Positions 8,784 to 17,550 of a DNA stretch of 64,000 nt are shown in pieces. The stretch's first letter is position 1. Each line of letters opens with the position of its first letter. The DNA lies in assembly GCA_964574705.1 (NCBI GenBank), contig CAZNOO010000002.1, positions 65,783-129,782 of the forward strand. Direction: 5' to 3'. The notes below the pieces were generated by a model, which was not told the origin of the DNA, searched no databases, and saw only the letters and a list, made by a program, of their open reading frames with translations. A program made the position numbers and the translations under genes. The DNA is from JAHIVB01 sp964574705. GTDB taxonomy: Bacteria; Bacillota_I; Bacilli_A; Izemoplasmatales; Hujiaoplasmataceae.

Positions 8784-9200
8784 CTACCTTCTGCTATCCA
8801 AATAGCTTTGTAAAATGACCGTTGCGGCCAATTTGTCTACTTTTTCTTTTCTTTTTCTCGAATTCATGTTCGCACTCATCATGACTTGATGAACTAATCT
8901 GGATGTTAATCGTTCATCCCACAGTACAATCTTAGCCGAAGTCATCTTTTCAAGATTGGCTTTGAAGTCCTCTGAGACTTTCGCTTGAAATCCAGTCGAG
9001 CCATCCATATTTCTTGGATGGCCAAGCACGACTAATTCTACCTTATTATTATCAATAAAATCTTTGATGTAGTCAAGGGGTAACTGATAATTTCCTTCTT
9101 CAAATCGAAAAGTTTCAATTCCGCTTGCTAAAATCATCGAAGGATCCGACATGGCGATGCCACAAGTTTTAGATCCGAGGTCTAGTCCCAAGGCTCTCAT
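8784..9200 (-). CDS. ruvX: Holliday junction resolvase-like RuvX/YqgF
   Basis: 138 residues, RNase H-like fold. LGLDLGSKTCGIA has the first catalytic Asp (D7), WDERLTS the Glu and VDKLAA the last Asp of the YqgF active site. Family members act on 16S rRNA 5'-end processing (E. coli YqgF) and were proposed as Holliday junction resolvases; which applies here cannot be told. The ATG overlaps the alaS TGA stop by 4 bp. Same order alaS-ruvX-DUF1292 as in Bacillus. Confidence 0.92.
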   Translation of the reverse strand: MRALGLDLGSKTCGIAMSDPSMILASGIETFRFEEGNYQLPLDYIKDFIDNNKVELVVLGHPRNMDGSTGFQAKVSEDFKANLEKMTSAKIVLWDERLTSRLVHQVMMSANMNSRKRKEKVDKLAATVILQSYLDSRR

Positions 9201-11833
9201 AATAGAGAATCCCTCACTTCTTTAAGCGCAAAATCAACACTTGAAACGTCTTTTCCACCTGCTTGAGCGAAGTCGGGACGACCGCCTCCGTTTCCTCCGC
9301 ATAGAATAGCTGCTTTCTTTACTAGATTGCCAGCATGAACGTTTTCTTTATTTGTTTTAGCAATGAAAACGACCTTGTCTCCCAAAATAGATCCCAGAAG
9401 AACTGTTCCTTTTTGGAGTTTGACAAGCAAGTTGTCAACCAATTGTTTCAAGACGGAGATGTCGATACCTTGAACCTTACCAATCAATGTGTCTTTTTGA
9501 ATCATCGAAAGGTACGGTGTCAAATCATTTAAGGCAACAATTTCTTTTTGTCTTGCAAATTCTTTTTCTATGTCTTTGACTCGGACTTGAACTTCAGACA
9601 AGAGGTGTCTTTTGTTCAGTACATCTTGGTAACTTCCAATTACATCTTGATGAAGTGTTTTGTCAAAGGACAAGATTATGTTTTCTTTCTTTGCTTCTTC
9701 AAGAATGAAGTCGGCTTTTTTTAGCAGGTTTTCGATGTCTTGATTGATTCCTTTTAAAGAATCATCAATCTTATCAACATTGATATTGGTTAATCCTTCA
9801 ATTCGATAGATTCCCGACCCAATCGATGAAATGCTTCTTACTGCAAACCGATCGATGTCTCTAATGTTCGATACATGCGTTCCACCGCATAAGTCTAGCG
9901 TATGTTTTAAATCGACGACTCTGACATATTCGTCATATTTTTCACCAAATTCAGCGATTGCACCTTTTTTGACAGCTTCATCTACTGTTAGTATATGGGT
10001 CACAGTTTCATGAGACTCTTGAATCATATCGTTGACTTTTCTTTCCAGTTCCAAGATTTGTTCATCACTGATACTTTCATAATGATTAAAGTCAAATCGT
10101 AATGATTCTGAAGTCACTTGAGACCCTTGTTGGGAAACATGCGGTCCAAGCAACTCTCTAAGTGATTTGAACAATAAATGGGTTGCTGAATGGTTATATG
10201 TAGTCAGTTTACGTTTTGATTCGTCTACTTTTGCATGAACTCTAGCATTTTCGCTAGGGACCCCTTCGACAATCTCATAAGAATGAAGAAATTGTCCGTT
10301 TGGCAACTTGGAGACTTCATTCACTTTTAAGGAAAAAGTATCGTTGAAAATTGTGCCTGTATCCGAGACTTGTCCTCCCGAGGTCGCATAGAAAGGTGTT
10401 TTGTCCAAGACGAGCCCTTCTTCGAATATCTTGATGATTTTTGAATCAGAGCATAAATGAGTGTATCCAATAAATTCACTCTTTCCTTGGAATTCAAGGA
10501 AATCTTCATTCTGAGATTTCATCGATTGAATTTCTTTTCTTGCATTTCGAGCTCGATCTTTTTGAAGACCCATTTCTTCTTCGAAGGAATGCAAATCAAC
10601 TTTATAGCCTTTTTCCTTTGCATATTCCATCGTTAACTCAATCGGGAAACCAAATGTATCATATAGAAGAAAAGCATCACTACCACTAATTAAATGATTT
10701 TCTGAAAGACTGACAATCTGATCAAATCGTTTTTCTCCGTTTTCAAGTGTTTCTAAAAACTTCGATTCTTCTGCGGAAATAATTTTTTTGATGATCTCGG
10801 ATTTAGCCCGAACGTCTGGATAATATCCATGAACCATTTCTGCGACGACATCGACTAGTTCTCCCATGAATGGTCTGTCAATCCCGAGTTTCTTTCCATA
10901 TTTTACAGCTCTTCGTAGAAGCCGTCTCAACACATATCCTCTGCCTTCATTAGAAAGCATCGCTCCATCACTTACAGCAAACGAGACGGTTCGGATATGA
11001 TCACTGATGACTTTGAATGCCATTTGACCTTGATAGGAGACGTGAGAGATTTCTTCGATTTTTTGAATGATTGGCATGAATAAATCTGTTTCAAAATTCG
11101 TTTTCGTTCCTTGAATGACACTTGCGAGTCTTTCAAGTCCACAGCCTGTATCAATGTTTTTGCTTGGGAGTTCAGGGTAATCAACCCTCTCAAGTCCTGG
11201 TTTTGCGTTATATTGAGAAAAAACAATATTCCAAATCTCTACATATCGGTCATTCTCTATGTCATCACGAATGGCGTCAGATGTAAAATCACCATATTTA
11301 TCGCCTCTGTCAAAGAAAATTTCTGTGCATGGGCCACATGGACCTTCGCCAATCTCCCAAAAATTATGGTCTTCGGTCGGGATGACATGAGAGGGGTCAA
11401 CACCATTTTGAATCCACAGTTCTTTTGTTTCCTCGTCTGTTGGATAGATTGTCATATATAGTTTATCTTTATCGAATCCAAACCATTTTGGACTCGTCAG
11501 CAGTTCAAATCCCCAATTTACTGCGTCTTTGCGGAAGTAATCGCCGATTGAAAAGTTTCCAAGCATTTCAAAAAAAGTGTGATGTCTTGCGGTCACGCCT
11601 ACATTTTCAATATCGTTCGTGCGGATGCACTTTTGAGCATTGACAATTCTTGGATTCTTTGGAACCACGCTTCCGTCGAAATACTTCTTCAAAGCTGCAA
11701 CTCCAGCATTCATCCAAAGTAAAGTCGGATCGTCGTTTGGAACCAAAGACGCTCCTTTTTCAACACTATGACCTTTTTCTTTGAAAAAATCCAGCCACAT
11801 TTGTCTAATTTCGTTTCCTGATAGTTTTTTCAT
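9197..11833 (-). CDS. alaS: Alanine--tRNA ligase
   Basis: 878 residues, full length. Charges tRNA-Ala. The N-terminal class II catalytic core is followed by the editing domain with HSATHLL (about 547) and CGGTHV (about 648), the four zinc/editing residues, and a C-terminal C-Ala domain with GGNGGGRPDFAQAGG. An upstream in-frame codon extends the frame to 11863, but ATG at 11833 has GGAGG at correct spacing and gives the standard MKKLSGNEIRQ-type start. A T-box leader controls it. The TGA stop overlaps the ruvX start, so alaS heads the block. Confidence 0.97.
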   Translation of the reverse strand: MKKLSGNEIRQMWLDFFKEKGHSVEKGASLVPNDDPTLLWMNAGVAALKKYFDGSVVPKNPRIVNAQKCIRTNDIENVGVTARHHTFFEMLGNFSIGDYFRKDAVNWGFELLTSPKWFGFDKDKLYMTIYPTDEETKELWIQNGVDPSHVIPTEDHNFWEIGEGPCGPCTEIFFDRGDKYGDFTSDAIRDDIENDRYVEIWNIVFSQYNAKPGLERVDYPELPSKNIDTGCGLERLASVIQGTKTNFETDLFMPIIQKIEEISHVSYQGQMAFKVISDHIRTVSFAVSDGAMLSNEGRGYVLRRLLRRAVKYGKKLGIDRPFMGELVDVVAEMVHGYYPDVRAKSEIIKKIISAEESKFLETLENGEKRFDQIVSLSENHLISGSDAFLLYDTFGFPIELTMEYAKEKGYKVDLHSFEEEMGLQKDRARNARKEIQSMKSQNEDFLEFQGKSEFIGYTHLCSDSKIIKIFEEGLVLDKTPFYATSGGQVSDTGTIFNDTFSLKVNEVSKLPNGQFLHSYEIVEGVPSENARVHAKVDESKRKLTTYNHSATHLLFKSLRELLGPHVSQQGSQVTSESLRFDFNHYESISDEQILELERKVNDMIQESHETVTHILTVDEAVKKGAIAEFGEKYDEYVRVVDLKHTLDLCGGTHVSNIRDIDRFAVRSISSIGSGIYRIEGLTNINVDKIDDSLKGINQDIENLLKKADFILEEAKKENIILSFDKTLHQDVIGSYQDVLNKRHLLSEVQVRVKDIEKEFARQKEIVALNDLTPYLSMIQKDTLIGKVQGIDISVLKQLVDNLLVKLQKGTVLLGSILGDKVVFIAKTNKENVHAGNLVKKAAILCGGNGGGRPDFAQAGGKDVSSVDFALKEVRDSLL

Positions 11834-12058
11834 AATGCATCCTCCAAAAAAAAAGAGAATCATCCTACATAAAAGGACGATTCATCGCGGTACCACCTTT
11901 GTTCTAGTTAAACTAGCACTCGACATCCATAACGCAGATTTGCGGGCGATTTTACTGCCTCTAAAAAGGAGCTTCGAATCCATCTCTAAGGTTTGGTTCC
12001 ACCAACCCCAAACTCTCTATGCAGAAAAGATAGTCTACTATTCTTTTATCATTGATTT
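11834..12058 (-). promoter_or_regulatory. T-box riboswitch leader of alaS
   Basis: About 225 nt leader. On the minus strand the T-box core AACAAAGGTGGTACCGCG is at 11886-11903, followed by a 10-bp terminator stem (GAATCGTCCT / AGGATGATTC, one G-U pair) and a T-run (11849-11885). Upstream is Stem I with an AGAGAG element and GGTTGGTGGAACC. GCT (Ala) at 11970-11972 after GAA is the likely specifier codon; the trpS leader has the same GAA-codon-C context, which supports it. Uncharged tRNA-Ala should favour the antiterminator. Confidence 0.92.
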
Positions 12059-12064
12059 GAGACA

Positions 12065-12093
12065 ATTATACATCAATTTCATTAAATTTGCAA
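12065..12093 (-). promoter_or_regulatory. Promoter of the alaS T-box transcript
   Basis: TTGCAA (12088-12093), 17 bp, TATAAT (12065-12070) on the minus strand. It lies just past the recD2 stop, so alaS has its own promoter and recD2 read-through would also meet the T-box terminator. Confidence 0.7.
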
Positions 12094-12107
12094 ATGAATT
12101 ATATTTA

Positions 12108-14333
12108 CTACATAAAATCTTCTATTCTCAAGTTTTTTACTGGATTTTTGTCAATCGAATCGACGATAAAACCCTTTAGTCTCGTCTTCCTTGGAGTTTC
12201 AATGGAGGAGACCCCTCTTCTGAGGGCATAGTAGTCTCCCACCATGATTAATTGTTCTTTTGCTCGTGTAACTGCAGTATAAAGCAACTTTCTTTTTAAC
12301 ATGATGGCATAACTTTGGGTCAAAGGTAAAACAACGATTCTAAATTCGCTTCCTTGTGATTTATGAATACTGATGCAATAAGCGAGCGTCAACTTATCAA
12401 AATCCTTGACGTTGAATTTGACGGTGTTTCCTCCAAAATCAACAAGCATTTCTTTATTTTCAATGATTCCGGTCACAACACCTATATCTCCATTCATAAT
12501 TCCATCTTCAGGTTGATTGGCTAGTTGAAGAACTTTATCGTTAAAATAAAATGTCTTTCCATTATAGGAAATCTTGTGCGCTTGGTTATGGTAATTAAAC
12601 CGTTCTTGAATTGATTCGTTGATTTTATCAATTCCGTTTGGGCCTTTATAAATCGGTGCTAATACCTGAATATCATCAAGCAAACTATAACCCTCTTGAA
12701 TGGCTTCGTTGATGACGGAACAGATTTGTTCTACAATGAGTCCTTCTCCCGATCGGATAAATTTTCTATCATCGGTTCTCACACTCAAATTTTCACTCAC
12801 ATGTTGATTCAAAATGTCGTATGCAAGAGAAATAATACTAGAGTCGCTTGCTTGTCTGTGTATCTTGGATAGTTTGACAACGCTAAACATGTCAGACTCA
12901 ATTAAGTCTGACAATACTTGTCCGGGTCCAACTGAAGGTAATTGATTGTCGTCACCGACAATCACAAGTTTTGTATTCAAGCGAATCGATTCAAACAGAT
13001 GATTTGCGAGTACAACATCAAGCATAGATGCTTCATCAATGATAATTAAATCTGCTAATAACGGATGATGAACATCAGCACTGAAGTGGCCTTCATAATC
13101 ATATCCAAGCATTCTATGTATTGTTGTCGCTTCAAGGGAGGTCGCCTCTTTTAGACGTTTTGCAGCTTTCCCTGTTGGAGCAGATAGAAGGATTGAAGTT
13201 TTAGGTCCTCTTAAAAGTTTATATATTTGGACGATTCCATTGATGATGGTTGTCTTTCCAGTACCAGGACCTCCCGTAATAATCAAGAAGTCATCAAGTA
13301 GTGCTTTTTTGATTGCCTTAATTTGCTCTTCGGTGTATTCAATTAGATGGTCTTTTTGAAAGTCATCAATGGATTGAAGTACAAGTTCTTCATCAAATGC
13401 GGGTGAGGAAGACTTGGTGTACCTTACAAGAGAATTCGCAATTCCCTTTTCTGCAAGGTATAAATACCATAGGCTTAAAGAATCGTGCTCGGAAATGATT
13501 TTCCCTTGCATAATCAGTTCTGACAATATATCCTCAATTTCTACTTTTCTAACTTCGAATTCATCATCGGTATTCAGATACCTTTCGGTATACTCAAGCA
13601 AATCGGATAAGGATAAAAGCGTGTCTCCAAATTTATTCATATATTCATTCAACAAATAAATTATCACTGCTTTAATCCTCAAAGGATGATTATAAGAAAG
13701 CCCAATTTTCAATGCAATTTCATCAGCTCTTTTAAAGCCAATTCCTTCGATTTCATCCATTAAAATATAGGGATTTTCTTTAATGACGTCGATGGACTCA
13801 TATCCATATCTTTGATAGATTTTCATGGCCATCTTTGGAGATATTTGAAATCCATATAGCCAAACTAAAGAAGTTTCAAGTTTTCGATTTGTTTGAAGTG
13901 TAGAAATCAGAGTTTCTTTCTTCGAACTGGACATCCGAGGAACAATATCGAGAATGTCATAGTTATTGAGAATTTGATCGATACAGTCAACACCGAAATG
14001 GTTTACAATCCATTCTGCAGTTTTTGGCCCGATTCCTTTGAAAATATCACTGGAAAGGTAGTCAATCAGTCCTTCTTTGGAGTTGTCCATGATTCGTTCA
14101 AAACGGGATGCATCATATTGAAGACCATATTTGGGGTGATTTTTCAATTCACCGAAAAAACGGTATCTTTGTCCTTTGTCTAAATGAGGAAAAAACCCAC
14201 AAATAATAATCGTGGGTTCTTTGTAAATAATTTCTTGAAGGTCCGTATCAATGATATCGAGTTTCAAGACGGAATAATTGTTTTCATCATTGTAAAAAAG
14301 GACTTGTCTGACTTCGCCTTCGATATAACTCAT
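12108..14333 (-). CDS. recD2: ATP-dependent DNA helicase RecD2
   Basis: 741-residue RecD-like 5'-3' helicase of the RecBC-independent RecD2 type. The N-terminal extension typical of RecD2 includes helix-hairpin-helix segments (IFKGIGPKTAEWIV, IEGIGFKRADEIA). The helicase core has Walker A GGPGTGKTTI (about 351), IIDEASMLD Walker B, VGDDNQLPSVGPGQ and the late motif ISIHKSQGSEF. ATG at 14333 has AAAGGA upstream. It is second to pepP in a two-gene unit. In Bacillus yrrC (recD2) is also close to alaS. Role in replication-fork and mismatch repair is family knowledge. Confidence 0.95.
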   Translation of the reverse strand: MSYIEGEVRQVLFYNDENNYSVLKLDIIDTDLQEIIYKEPTIIICGFFPHLDKGQRYRFFGELKNHPKYGLQYDASRFERIMDNSKEGLIDYLSSDIFKGIGPKTAEWIVNHFGVDCIDQILNNYDILDIVPRMSSSKKETLISTLQTNRKLETSLVWLYGFQISPKMAMKIYQRYGYESIDVIKENPYILMDEIEGIGFKRADEIALKIGLSYNHPLRIKAVIIYLLNEYMNKFGDTLLSLSDLLEYTERYLNTDDEFEVRKVEIEDILSELIMQGKIISEHDSLSLWYLYLAEKGIANSLVRYTKSSSPAFDEELVLQSIDDFQKDHLIEYTEEQIKAIKKALLDDFLIITGGPGTGKTTIINGIVQIYKLLRGPKTSILLSAPTGKAAKRLKEATSLEATTIHRMLGYDYEGHFSADVHHPLLADLIIIDEASMLDVVLANHLFESIRLNTKLVIVGDDNQLPSVGPGQVLSDLIESDMFSVVKLSKIHRQASDSSIISLAYDILNQHVSENLSVRTDDRKFIRSGEGLIVEQICSVINEAIQEGYSLLDDIQVLAPIYKGPNGIDKINESIQERFNYHNQAHKISYNGKTFYFNDKVLQLANQPEDGIMNGDIGVVTGIIENKEMLVDFGGNTVKFNVKDFDKLTLAYCISIHKSQGSEFRIVVLPLTQSYAIMLKRKLLYTAVTRAKEQLIMVGDYYALRRGVSSIETPRKTRLKGFIVDSIDKNPVKNLRIEDFM

Positions 14334-14356
14334 GAGCTATTCCTTTCAAACCGACT

Positions 14357-15619
14357 TTACTTCATTAAATTCTCGATGTCTATCCATTCTTTCTTAATGC
14401 TTTCGCTCAGGTTTCTTCTTCCGGTTTCAGTAACTAATACATTATCCTCAATCCGAATTCCGATGCCTTCTTCTTCAATGTAGAATCCTGGTTCAACTGT
14501 CAAGACAACTCCAGCTTGTAAAGGCTCCTGATAGGTCCCAACATCATGAGTATCTAAACCAAGATAGTGACTGACACCATGATAATAATACTTATCAATT
14601 TCATGATCTTCTTTAATTAATCCAATCTTTTTTGCTTCTTCCATCAGCATTTTCTTCGCAGACAGATTCAGGTCGTTCACCATGACACCGGGTTTAACCA
14701 TTTCAATAATCTTTTTGTTCGTATTCAGAACAATCTCATAGATTTGTTTCTGTCTTTCCGAAAATTTTCCATTGATTGGAAATGTTCTAGAAATATCGGA
14801 TGAGTAAAGTCCGTTCTTCGCTCCAAGATCTAATAAAACCAAACTACCTTCTTTTACTTCTGAAAAATTATCGATATAATGAAGAATGGTTCCATTCTTA
14901 CCGCTTGCGACGATGGAATCAAAAGAGATTCCTTTGCTGCCGGCCATTTTAATTTGATATTCGTAATAGGCTTCAAGTTCGCGCTCATTGACGCCAGGCT
15001 TTGCAAATTTCAATACAGCTTCAATCCCTATTCTTCCATATGAAATTGCTTTTTCAATTTCAGCAACTTCTTCTTGAGATTTTATTTTTCTCATTGAATC
15101 CAAAACATCATTTGCGCTTTCAATGAGGATTTCAGGATAAGCATCTGTTAAAAACTCGAGTTGAGTCAAACTGTAAGGGGTCGCGAAAGGTTTGAATTTA
15201 TACAAGTCTAAATAGAGTTTTTCTGGTTTTTTAAGAAGGGCTCCTCGAGAGTTTGCGAGAACTGCGGTATGAATGAAAGCCTTGAATTCTTCAACAAATT
15301 TGATTTGTTTCAAATCGAGTCCTGATAAATCAGACACTTCTTGTTTTGTCAGTCTGCGACCCAACCATTTTGTTGCATAATCGCTTGGTTCTTCTATGAA
15401 CAAAAAGGCTTGAGCAAAAGAACTTCCTTTTACCAATAGCAAAATGAAGTTTGGACGCTCACAACCCGTTAAATAATAGAAATTTCTGTTGGGTTCATAC
15501 ACATAAGTTTGGTCATTTGTTTTATGAGGAGCATCTCCTGAATAAAATATAGCAAATGATCCTTCTTTCATGTGTTTGATAAATTCTTCGCGATGTTTCA
15601 CGAATAATTGTTTTTCCAT
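14357..15619 (-). CDS. M24B Xaa-Pro aminopeptidase
   Basis: 420 residues with an N-terminal creatinase/AMP_N domain (about 1-170) and a C-terminal pita-bread M24 domain. The five metal ligands are visible: two Asp in DLGAKNGLYSSDISRTFP, His in GVSHYLGLDTHDVG, Glu in TVEPGFYIEEEG and Glu in IRIEDNVLV. Removes N-terminal residues preceding proline from peptides, fitting the peptide-import genes elsewhere in the window. No signal peptide: cytoplasmic. Start ATG at 15619 has GAGGTGAT upstream. Confidence 0.92.
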   Translation of the reverse strand: MEKQLFVKHREEFIKHMKEGSFAIFYSGDAPHKTNDQTYVYEPNRNFYYLTGCERPNFILLLVKGSSFAQAFLFIEEPSDYATKWLGRRLTKQEVSDLSGLDLKQIKFVEEFKAFIHTAVLANSRGALLKKPEKLYLDLYKFKPFATPYSLTQLEFLTDAYPEILIESANDVLDSMRKIKSQEEVAEIEKAISYGRIGIEAVLKFAKPGVNERELEAYYEYQIKMAGSKGISFDSIVASGKNGTILHYIDNFSEVKEGSLVLLDLGAKNGLYSSDISRTFPINGKFSERQKQIYEIVLNTNKKIIEMVKPGVMVNDLNLSAKKMLMEEAKKIGLIKEDHEIDKYYYHGVSHYLGLDTHDVGTYQEPLQAGVVLTVEPGFYIEEEGIGIRIEDNVLVTETGRRNLSESIKKEWIDIENLMK

Positions 15620-15645
15620 ATAATCACCTCTAAGTCTTTTGAAAT

Positions 15646-15654
15646 ATTATATCA
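15646..15654 (-). promoter_or_regulatory. Extended -10 promoter of pepP-recD2
   Basis: TGA-TATAAT on the minus strand (TATAAT at 15646-15651), no good -35 at 17 bp. About 30 bp before the start codon. Confidence 0.55.
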
Positions 15655-15675
15655 CATGTTTCTTTTCAATAAACA

Positions 15676-15700
15676 AAAAAGCACAGAAAATGTGCTTTTT
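15676..15700 (-). terminator. Terminator of the PadR/DUF1700/DUF4097 operon
   Basis: AAAGCACA / TGTGCTTT stem with a short loop and T-run on the minus strand; the arm touches the stop codon of the DUF4097 gene. Confidence 0.85.
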
Positions 15701-16593
15701 TAGTTTGAAAAATTAACTCTGATATTACCATTAGAAGTATGACAGTTAATTGATTTTGAAGCACTGTCATGATAGCTGTTCGTTGTGACTTCATCGCCGT
15801 TTAAGTAGTAGTTTCCGTTCGTTGTCGACATTGATAGATAGAAATCTGTAAAAGCGCCGGGAACATTGATCTCGATATTTCCATTCGAGGTATCAACTTC
15901 AAGTAGATCTGAATAGATGTTTGAACAATCAATCACTCCGTTTGTAGACTTTAGGTCGACATTGTCAGACGTCATTCCATTAACCAGGATTCTTCCGTTT
16001 GTTGTTGTGAACTTGATGTTTCCTAAAGAAATCACTCCAGTCGCATTCAAAGCTCCGTTGGATGTCAATAACGTAATATTTCCAGTAGATTCAACATTTT
16101 CTAACGTGATTTCTCCGTTGGAAGACGAAAGGTTCAAAATGCCAAACTCAGTAAGATCTGATACGGTGATGGTTCCATTCGAGGTATGCAAATCTAAGTC
16201 TAAGCCCATCGTATCTGGGAGGTAAAGATAAAATTCATAAATGTCAGGGTTTGAAAACCAATTGAAGTCAAACCAATTTGAAAACCATTTTTCCTCATTA
16301 ACGATTTGCAGAGTTGATCCATCTTCCTCTACAATAAAGTAATCTTTTTCTGATTCATAATACGTAATCTTGACTTCGCTATCTGTACTTGGAAGAATAA
16401 TGACTTTCCTATTAATCAAGCTAATGTCAAACATCGAAAATTCGTCTTCCGTATAAGTTTTTTCTACATAAGTGTATGAACTGTCGTCACTGACATATGA
16501 GAAGAAATTTTCGCCTGAAATGAGACCAAATACGACAACCAAGCCAACACCAATCAATATAATGGCTAATCCGATTCTTAATAATTTATTCAT
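15700..16593 (-). CDS. DUF4097 (LiaG-like) membrane-anchored beta-repeat protein
   Basis: 297-residue protein with one N-terminal membrane segment (about 5-25) and an extracytoplasmic domain. From about residue 135 it has eight near-regular repeats built on [ST][ST]NG (TSNGTITV, SSNGEITL, TSNGALNA, TTNGRILV, STNGVIDC, TSNGNIEI, TTNGNYYL, TSNGNIRV), one about every 17-22 residues, the DUF4097 right-handed beta-solenoid pattern. Family members sit in envelope-stress operons; biochemical function unknown. Third gene after padR and a DUF1700 gene, starting 12 bp after the latter; expression should follow the PadR operator. Confidence 0.85.
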   Translation of the reverse strand: MNKLLRIGLAIILIGVGLVVVFGLISGENFFSYVSDDSSYTYVEKTYTEDEFSMFDISLINRKVIILPSTDSEVKITYYESEKDYFIVEEDGSTLQIVNEEKWFSNWFDFNWFSNPDIYEFYLYLPDTMGLDLDLHTSNGTITVSDLTEFGILNLSSSNGEITLENVESTGNITLLTSNGALNATGVISLGNIKFTTTNGRILVNGMTSDNVDLKSTNGVIDCSNIYSDLLEVDTSNGNIEINVPGAFTDFYLSMSTTNGNYYLNGDEVTTNSYHDSASKSINCHTSNGNIRVNFSN

Positions 16594-16605
16594 GTTTTTT
16601 TTCTC

Positions 16606-17145
16606 CTATTCCTTAATAAAGTCTCTTACACGATATAATAATCGTTTTAATGTGTTTTTAGAAATCCCCGCATACCAACGAAAGATTCCAAATCCAAAGA
16701 TGGTAATGCCAATTCCAAGAATGATGATTCCAAGTGACAGTAATAATTGAACCGGGTCTGAATGAATAGCGGATATGATTAAGTAAAGACCGGCACCGAC
16801 TACTGAAACCCCAGATACAACTAAACTGAACCCAATCGAAATCATTACGATCGTGAAGATGGCAAAGAAGAAATATCCAATGATCTTAACAGTGAGTCCA
16901 AAGGCTTCTCTGACAGAAAATGGGGTTCTAGCACGGACTTTTTCAAGGAAAGTTCCGTCTTTTTTGATGCTATAAGCGATTTCAGTCACGTCGCCTAAAG
17001 AATCAATGAATTCTTTCTCTGTTTCACCGTGATCTACAGCATCTTGGATAAGTTCTTCGTAATAGTTTACAACTTCTTCCATTTCCTGACGCCCTAAAAA
17101 TTCAAGTTGTTTATTTAATTCTTTAATAAATTCGTGTTTTCTCAT
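16606..17145 (-). CDS. DUF1700/HAAS-domain membrane protein
   Basis: 179 residues. The N-terminal half (1-75) is a HAAS-type helical domain (EFIKELNKQLEFLG..YYEELIQDAVDHG..FIDSLGDVTEIA), and about 90-170 holds two to three hydrophobic segments. These proteins accompany PadR regulators and DUF4097 proteins in Bacillota, and are thought to act as membrane partners or antagonists in envelope sensing; that is family knowledge and not shown here. The ATG at 17145 follows the padR stop by 11 bp, with TAGGAG serving as ribosome binding site. Confidence 0.85.
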   Translation of the reverse strand: MRKHEFIKELNKQLEFLGRQEMEEVVNYYEELIQDAVDHGETEKEFIDSLGDVTEIAYSIKKDGTFLEKVRARTPFSVREAFGLTVKIIGYFFFAIFTIVMISIGFSLVVSGVSVVGAGLYLIISAIHSDPVQLLLSLGIIILGIGITIFGFGIFRWYAGISKNTLKRLLYRVRDFIKE

Positions 17146-17156
17146 TTTATATTCTC

Positions 17157-17459
17157 CTACCTAAGAACATAGTCGTACATCTTTTTCATTTCAATAAAAT
17201 CGGTTTCCGACTCTTTCAATTTTTTTAACCCTAATTTAGTGATTTGGTAATACTTTCGAATTCGTGAATTGTATGTTGTCTGATACGTTCTTACTAAATC
17301 CTGTTGTTCCAGTCTCCTAAGTATAGGATACAAGGTTGACTCCGAGATGTCCATCACTTCGGAAATTTCTTGATTGATGACATATCCATAGGAGTCTTCA
17401 TATTTCAATGAAGCTAAAACTAGTATTTCGAGCAATCCTTTTTTGAGTTGACTATCCAT
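17157..17459 (-). CDS. PadR family transcriptional regulator
   Basis: 100-residue winged-helix regulator of the short PadR (PadR-s2) type. The N-terminal KGLLEILVLASLKYEDSYGY, the recognition helix region SESTLYPILRRLEQQDLV and the YYQITKLGLKKL wing are all typical. First gene of the operon. ATG at 17459 has GGAGG upstream. An inverted repeat covers the -10 box of its promoter, so it probably represses its own operon; the ligand or signal cannot be read from sequence. Confidence 0.93.
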   Translation of the reverse strand: MDSQLKKGLLEILVLASLKYEDSYGYVINQEISEVMDISESTLYPILRRLEQQDLVRTYQTTYNSRIRKYYQITKLGLKKLKESETDFIEMKKMYDYVLR

Positions 17460-17480
17460 ACGAATACCTCCTTATACATC

Positions 17481-17511
17481 ATACTATACATTACATAGTA
17501 TTAATTGTCAA
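17481..17511 (-). promoter_or_regulatory. PadR operon promoter with inverted-repeat operator
   Basis: Consensus -35 TTGACA (17506-17511), 17 bp, -10 TATAGT (17483-17488). The perfect repeat ATACTAT-N7-ATAGTAT (17481-17501) covers the -10 and most of the spacer, so a dimer bound there would block RNA polymerase. Proposed PadR autoregulatory site. Confidence 0.75.
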
Positions 17512-17520
17512 CAAAAAAAT

Positions 17521-17550
17521 AAAAAAAAACTCATTTTTTTTAATGAGTTT
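17521..17550 (-). terminator. Terminator of the VTT-protein gene
   Basis: AAACTCATT / AATGAGTTT stem and T9 on the minus strand; the arm includes the stop codon region of the gene. Confidence 0.8.
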
